Positions 58,301-64,000 of a stretch of DNA of 64,000 bases are shown here, one piece after another (within the stretch, counting starts at the first letter, position 1; the number at the start of each line of letters is the position of its first letter). Location of the stretch: assembly GCA_947462335.1 (NCBI GenBank), contig OX381721.1, positions 42,062,488 to 42,126,487 of the forward strand. The letters are read 5' to 3'. The notes under the pieces were generated by a model. It was not told the origin of the DNA. It was given only the letters and a program-made list of their open reading frames with translations, and made no database searches. The position numbers and the translations under genes were made by a program. Origin of the DNA: Harmothoe impar. Its lineage: Eukaryota; Annelida; Polychaeta; Phyllodocida; Polynoidae.

Positions 58301-59252
58301 AGTTTTGGAATATATACCCTTGGTCTTTATACACCCCTGGTCTCCATCATTTTCAATATCAAAGCATAGCTGGGGGTGTTTTTGTTTGTGGAAATTGGAT
58401 TATTTATCTACCAGTGGAAGGGGAGAGATGGGAGATTGAGAGAACAGCCGCGAGTCGTCACCCCTGTCCCTCCGTCCTCCCACCACCATGGGGGGTACTA
58501 TCTGACGCCTGGAGCAGAGGGAGACACCTGGGAGACAGATGGTGAACTATCCCGCTGTCGTCCAGGGGTGGGGGTAAAGGGTCAAGGTCACATAAAGAGT
58601 GACATCTAGGGGTCAAGGTATGTAACGGGGTGGGGTGATGGAGGTGTCATGATGGGGGGTTAAAGGGGGTAATTTTGAGGGGGTGGGGGTGAGTAAATTG
58701 TGGGAGGAGGTGGTATTATAGGGGGTTGTGCTATATGGTATTTATGCATGTCAGGAGGGAAGTAGGTGTGTCCCAAATGGTCAGGGGTACACATGGGTAC
58801 AGTAACAGATTTATCAACACCTGGATACGATGTCCAAGGGAGAGTGCTCATCACGATGTTTGTTTACTACAAACGACAGGACAATAGGCCAACAAAGCCC
58901 CCTCCCCGCCTAACGTCCAGGATTGTTTCTTGGCATGTTCACAACACTTGGAGACGATGACAAATATGTCAGAGCTGCCACTATAAATCAGCCACACCTC
59001 TCAAACAGCCGAGGCACCCCTGTAGGGTAACTGTGGCAACCTCTTATTTAAAAACCCACTGACACATTTCTTAATGGCGACGTTTACAATTAATATCTCT
59101 GAGCTGGGTGAAAGGAAAAAGCATGTCATGTTCCCTGGAGTGTTAGATATGGATAAAGAAAGGGGTGGATAAAAGATGAAGGGGGTTAGTGGAGGTTAAA
59201 TTGCCTCAGGGGGTTGGAGGGGGACTCCTCCTCCGTCCCTCTTTGCTCCATA

Positions 59253-59511
59253 CAGGTAAGATATAATAAGTCCTACCTGACCCCAGGTAGATGGCCAGGT
59301 GAGGAGCACCACTTGTATGCCCCCAGGGCCCACACCTCACCTGTGCCTTACCTGTAAGGTTAACAACACCCCCATGACACCTGAATGTACCTTATCACCT
59401 GGACACAGCCACTGGAGGACATATTCAGGTACCCAGGTAGGTATTATAACGGTCTCACACCTGGCCAGGTGAGGCCAGGTGGGTTGTGGAGCCACCCTTC
59501 TGAGTCAGGTG
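59253..59511. promoter_or_regulatory. Dense cluster of 14 E2 boxes (CAGGTA/CAGGTG)
   Basis: Hexamers CAGGTR or YACCTG begin at 59253, 59274, 59284, 59296, 59338, 59349, 59378, 59396, 59426, 59434, 59458, 59466, 59476 and 59506. With equal base use about 0.25 would be expected in this length. ZEB/zfh-1 and Snail proteins bind this sequence, ZEB preferring pairs. The position, 5.5 kb upstream of the visible ZEB exons, suggests autoregulation; that is inference. Confidence 0.6.
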
Positions 59512-61430
59512 GGCTAATATCAAAAGCCTGAATATGAAGGACTTTTATATTATCAAGGGGGTTCTACAGTGTTTATACCAGTTTTGAGATCTTTTAAATA
59601 ACAATGTGTAATGGTTGTTTTTTGCCTCGTTTTCTTCCCTTTCTATGCAATAAATGTGCTCTCTTTACATTTTGTGTATTCATAAATTCTGCAGGTGAAA
59701 ATAAGAATTTTTACAGACAACTATTCCATATTATTTCATCTTTCCTCCTTTTCTCTACTAGTTCATTGTCAGAACATATAAGAATGCTACACACACTATA
59801 TACTAGTCTCTATGATGGCACCTGCTATAGTCTGAAGGTGACATGGCCGGGCCTATCCCCCTGATGTGACAGTGAGAAGGACACTGGTCCCTGTGCCCCA
59901 TCAGCCTTGACAAACACTGTGGACAAATAGCCCTGGGTGGACAGTGTTATCTCTACCACTGTATCCTCTACAACCCTGGAGCACTCCCCCCTCAGGCCGT
60001 ACCATGTTATATGGCTGCCTCCACACTGACCTTAATATCACAACCTGAATAGAAGCTATAAAAGTGAATGGTAGTTTCCGTCTATGATTCTATCATTTTT
60101 TTCAAATTTGTCTATACGTTAAAGATTATCTAGACTCTTCAGATTGGAATCCCCAGAATTATTACCCCATCCCAAAAGAGAGTATAATATACCCATAGTC
60201 AAAACTATAGAACCACTATTTGCAATAATAATTCAACCTAGCTTTTTCTGTCACCAATAGTTACTGTACCTTGGTTCTGATACACCCTCCAATTTGCCCT
60301 TTCCTGATCCCACCCACAACACACACAACCCCCACCTTTCCTCCAGTGCCCACCGCCGCCTCCCCCAGTACCAGTATACATACACACCCACCAGCCAGGT
60401 AAACACGGGACCTTAGTACCTTGGTCTCCCCCGGCACCACCTGAGCTGCTCGGCGGCCGAGACGACCTGCTCAGAGACCTGCTCCCATCGTCCTGTAACC
60501 TAGGTAACGCCGATGATGATTCATCACCATGGCTACCTCATCCTTCTCTACATCCTGTATTCTGACAAACCACTGATAACGGCCGCCACGGCCCACAATA
60601 ATACAATATTGGCACAGGGCGTGGGGCTTGCCTGATACAAGTGAGAGTCTCCTGGAGCATGATGCTGGGTGTGGGTGGGGTGGCTGCATGTATGGTGTTG
60701 GGCTTTCAGGATGAGCTGCTCATTTGTAGGGAAATAATGTGTAATTCTGCTCACAGATGTGTGGCTCTAGTGCTCTATGTATCTAGATGTGTGCTGTGTC
60801 AAATCGTGTGACATTTGATGATTCCCAGTGGAAACCACAGTAATGACCCCCATACCATTACTCGCCTACTCACCACAGGAGTGAGTGAAAATGAAAGCTG
60901 ATAGTGTCAAGTCCTATGGGTATAATATTACATATGTATAAGCCTATATATATATAAGCAGGTGTAAGTGTGAGTGACATCAGTGAGGGTGACATCAGGA
61001 TGCAGGATAGAGGTGGGTGGTGTCACCTATCAACTCAGGCATGGACCATGGAGGCTGGGGAGTGATAGATAACAGCTGATAAAGCCATTGTCCTAGTATC
61101 TACTACAACCGGGGTAGCCTAGGCACCCATCCAACCCTATCCCCGATAACATCAGTGTGTATGCAATCGTGACACGTCCACTACAAATCTATTTTATATT
61201 CTAATTTAAATTCTCTTTTTTTCTAAATATCAGATCTTGAAAAGATACTGGGAAAACTACATTTCATTGTGACAAATATCCCTGTGTCCACTGTAAATAT
61301 TGTCCCTGTCAGATTATCCTCATACATGATTTAAAATGACACCTACTTCCTCCCGTACCTCGATGTAAAACCAGCAAAGTAGATTATTAGCTCATGTGTA
61401 CTAATAGGATATTACCTGCGGCTCGGATTG

Positions 61431-61721
61431 TTAACCCCTTGTGGACGGCATAATACTTTATTGCGCTATACCCTTTGTTAACATGATGCATGGATGCAGC
61501 CCAGGCGAGTCTACAATGCATCATGCCCACCCTTAGGGAGTGTATTTTAGCCTTAGCGTCAGCATGATGCCCAGGTGAGTTGACTCGCATCCATGCATCA
61601 TACTGACCCTTCGGTAGTGCATCATAGTCATAGCGTCAGCATGATGCTTGAATACAGCATTGGCAAGTAGACGACATCGCACATTAAAGCGTTAAGCACT
61701 ATGCAGGCCTTAAATGGTTAA
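61431..61721. repeat. Probable MITE with TTAACC...GGTTAA ends
   Basis: The ends TTAACCCCTTGTGG and GGCCTTAAATGGTTAA are weakly inverted. GCGTCAGCATGATGC occurs twice inside (about 61556 and 61635), with other GCATGATGC/GCATCATGC units. Boundaries uncertain. Confidence 0.4.
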
Positions 61722-62685
61722 AAGATAGCATTATGGCCCCACCCACTGATCACACAATCCCAGTGCTATAATGGCGGCCACCGATACCACTGCCGGTGCC
61801 ATTGTTAAGGCATTGTTAAGGGGAGTAGCCTCATAACGACTGATAACATCCACTGTCAATACCTACCTCACCTCCCCATAGGGAGCAGCGATGCTGACAA
61901 GCTGACAAGCACACCCCCTCCTCCCTTTGTTCTCACAGCTACCTGCTACAAATGGCCATTGTCGTTTATTCATGTTTTTAATTTTTGTAAAACTATTTTT
62001 AATGCTGAGATTTAATACATGCACAACATAAATATAAATGGGTGATAACTAACAACAGGAGTAGTTCTATTCGATTTCCAATTGCACTAATGATGTGAAG
62101 GCAATGGAGACGGGAGGATGGGCTATCACTATAGTGACACTGCAATGCCTGCGGTCGGTGCGGAGCCAGTGACAGTACCACTGTCAGCGCCACACCCATT
62201 CCTCCTGTACCTTTACTGATAACCCAACACCCTCCCACCGCCTTACACTAAGCCCCTGGATGCCCCACCTCACCCTCCTTAACATCCCAGCACCACGCCC
62301 TGGAGGACGTTAAAGGTGGGACACCTGGGAGGGGTTTCCACCTGAGCTATGCAGGTTTGGTAGGGCCATTGGACTGCTAGAAATGGGCTGTAAGGGGGTT
62401 AGGCGGCGGGCGGTGACGCTAACAGGATAGCTTCCTCCAGGGCGGTATCTCACCTTAACTGGTGCACACAGACAGAGATACAAACAACACAGGACATCAG
62501 GGATGACTCCTAGAATTTCCAGGAGGGGACTGTCCACCTCCCCACCCCCATAATGACGCGGGTAACGGCGTCGTTATGGGGTCATAACGGGACTCTACGA
62601 CGGCCCTGGAGCGTCGTAACTTTCACTCCCTGCTCTGTTTGTTTGTCGGTGGATGGAAAATAACAGGCAAATGGCGTGTGTGTGT

Positions 62686-62703
62686 GTTGGGGGGGGGGGG
62701 GGG
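62686..62703. repeat. G-run low complexity
   Basis: A run of about 15 guanines preceded by a GT repeat. Potential G-quadruplex; no gene. Confidence 0.8.
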
Positions 62704-64000
62704 TGGTAGTGGCCAAGGCGACTACACCTGTGTAGGAATGGCACAAATATGCTGAGGGTGATCTATTTGATTATTTCCTCGACTGAAAATATGACCGAGG
62801 AGGTATAGTACCTATAGTGTGCGCTAAATGCACAAAGCATTTATGCCCAGTATCTAGGTATTATTGCAGCTATGAGTAGTGGCATTTGCTTCAAGTACCA
62901 TTCATACACCTGGGTTTTGATAATCGAAGTATAACTTCACCATACATCTGGGTTTCAGGATCGAAGTGTAACTTCACCATACGTGGACATAGATCTGAAT
63001 CAATTACCGACCCTTGTCAATTGTTTTGAGGACCAAAATCAATACAAACTATCATAACGCGGTGAGCAAAATATCTGATAACTTATACCCCAGCATCGGT
63101 AAAACACTCAAATCCCGTAGGCACTCTCCTTTTGCTTTGTATATATACTTTTTTTAAATAAATAAATTCCAACCAAAGCTTTGAAAGGCTTCACCCAACA
63201 CCTGGGATTTTAACTTGACCACACACCGTTCAGACGTGCCCATTGCCGCGTGGTGTATCATCATGTCACCTGAACTATCCACAATCAATACACACACATG
63301 TGGGCAGGGATAATATAGCCTTTACAACCAGGTGACTTGATCATCTACTCAGGTGGACAGTGGTCAGCCGCTTAATAATGGGCGCACACCCTGGAGGCAG
63401 GTGTCACCAAGTACCTTATACAGGTCCCCCCACCCCTTACCTATACCCTACCACATCACCTCCACACATGCCTCCAAAAACATGTGTGCACCACCCCCTG
63501 TTCCTGTATATATCATGTATATCTGTTGCTATGGTTACTATTTCCTATAGCAGTGGGAGGGGAGGGGAGGGGGATTAGTAACAGCTGAGGCGCACCTGGA
63601 GGAGGGGGCACTGCCACGTTGTGGGAGGGGGTCAGCTAGGGCACAACCCTCCTCCAGTGTGGGGTTATAATGTATACACGACCTATGGATTACCGGCCCA
63701 GGTGTGGTGGTTAATATAATGTTCTCCAGGGCAAAGGTGTATACTATTAATCTAGACGTAATATTTCCGGCAATTTAATTCTTATATAGTAAAATATCTG
63801 AACTTTATCAATCATAAATGAGTGGTATAAAGTGACGTCTTGGACGGTATAATGAGTTTTTAATCACAGTTTCCCGCACTATCACCAATATTTACAGTAA
63901 TACAGAATTAATTGCGCAATGATGTTTCCTTTATCAGTGAACCTATTCATCATGGTATGGAGAAGGCTGGGGGATGAAAACGGATGTTACACAGTACACG

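Larger units (their letters stand above)
53713..64000. other. 5' intron or upstream region of ZEB; regulatory-looking, no coding exon found
   Basis: No supported gene on either strand; open frames fall in G- or C-rich low complexity. I looked on the minus strand for the short basic first exon typical of ZEB genes and did not find it. The region is richer in GC than the rest and is dense in CAGGTG/CACCTG and CTGGAG/CTCCAG motifs, especially 55.5-63.7 kb. G-runs occur near 57121, 57281 and 62691. Confidence 0.55.

Overview
The window looks like nuclear DNA of a marine-type invertebrate bilaterian. Its genes have GT-AG introns, it is full of short hairpin-type DNA transposon remnants and tRNA-derived SINE heads, and it carries a ZEB/zfh-1 zinc-finger homeodomain gene. 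I cannot tell a cephalochordate, hemichordate or echinoderm from a mollusc or brachiopod by reading alone.

Layout. From 0.6 to 29 kb lies a carbohydrate-modifying cluster: GT31 beta-1,3-galactosyltransferase-like gene A (minus, 637-1809), a galactose 3-O-sulfotransferase-like gene (plus, 5632-6789), GT31 gene B (plus, 16089-17141), and two broken GT31 copies. Copy psi-C (23338-25545) is split by a 2-kb composite insertion. Copy psi-D (27034-28946) is split by an 881-bp element flanked by TTAA. From 29.6 to 35.8 kb is a complete eight-exon secreted DNase I gene (minus), whose summed coding exons give 279 residues. From 38.7 to 40.5 kb is a four-exon seven-transmembrane receptor (plus) of the cAMP-receptor/GPR157-like type. 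From 49.3 to 53.7 kb are the three coding exons visible for a ZEB/zfh-1 orthologue (minus). A probable 6.6-kb 3' UTR lies below it (about 42.66-49.25 kb) and roughly 10 kb of 5' intron or upstream DNA above it (53.7-64 kb).

How the parts relate. The GT31 and Gal-3-sulfotransferase products would act in sequence in the Golgi: add a sugar, then sulfate terminal galactose. Their clustering suggests a lineage-specific glycan-decorating gene family still undergoing birth and decay. The ZEB region holds the strongest unexplained signals. There is a 259-bp block at 59253-59511 with 14 CAGGTA/CAGGTG-type E2 boxes, the motif ZEB itself binds. A CTGGAG/CTCCAG motif recurs about 30 times over 55.6-63.7 kb. 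The presumed 3' UTR has miR-8/miR-200 family seed matches, and two in-frame splice donors sit 12 nt apart. A dispersed repeat family carrying DR1 nuclear-receptor-type half-sites is also notable.
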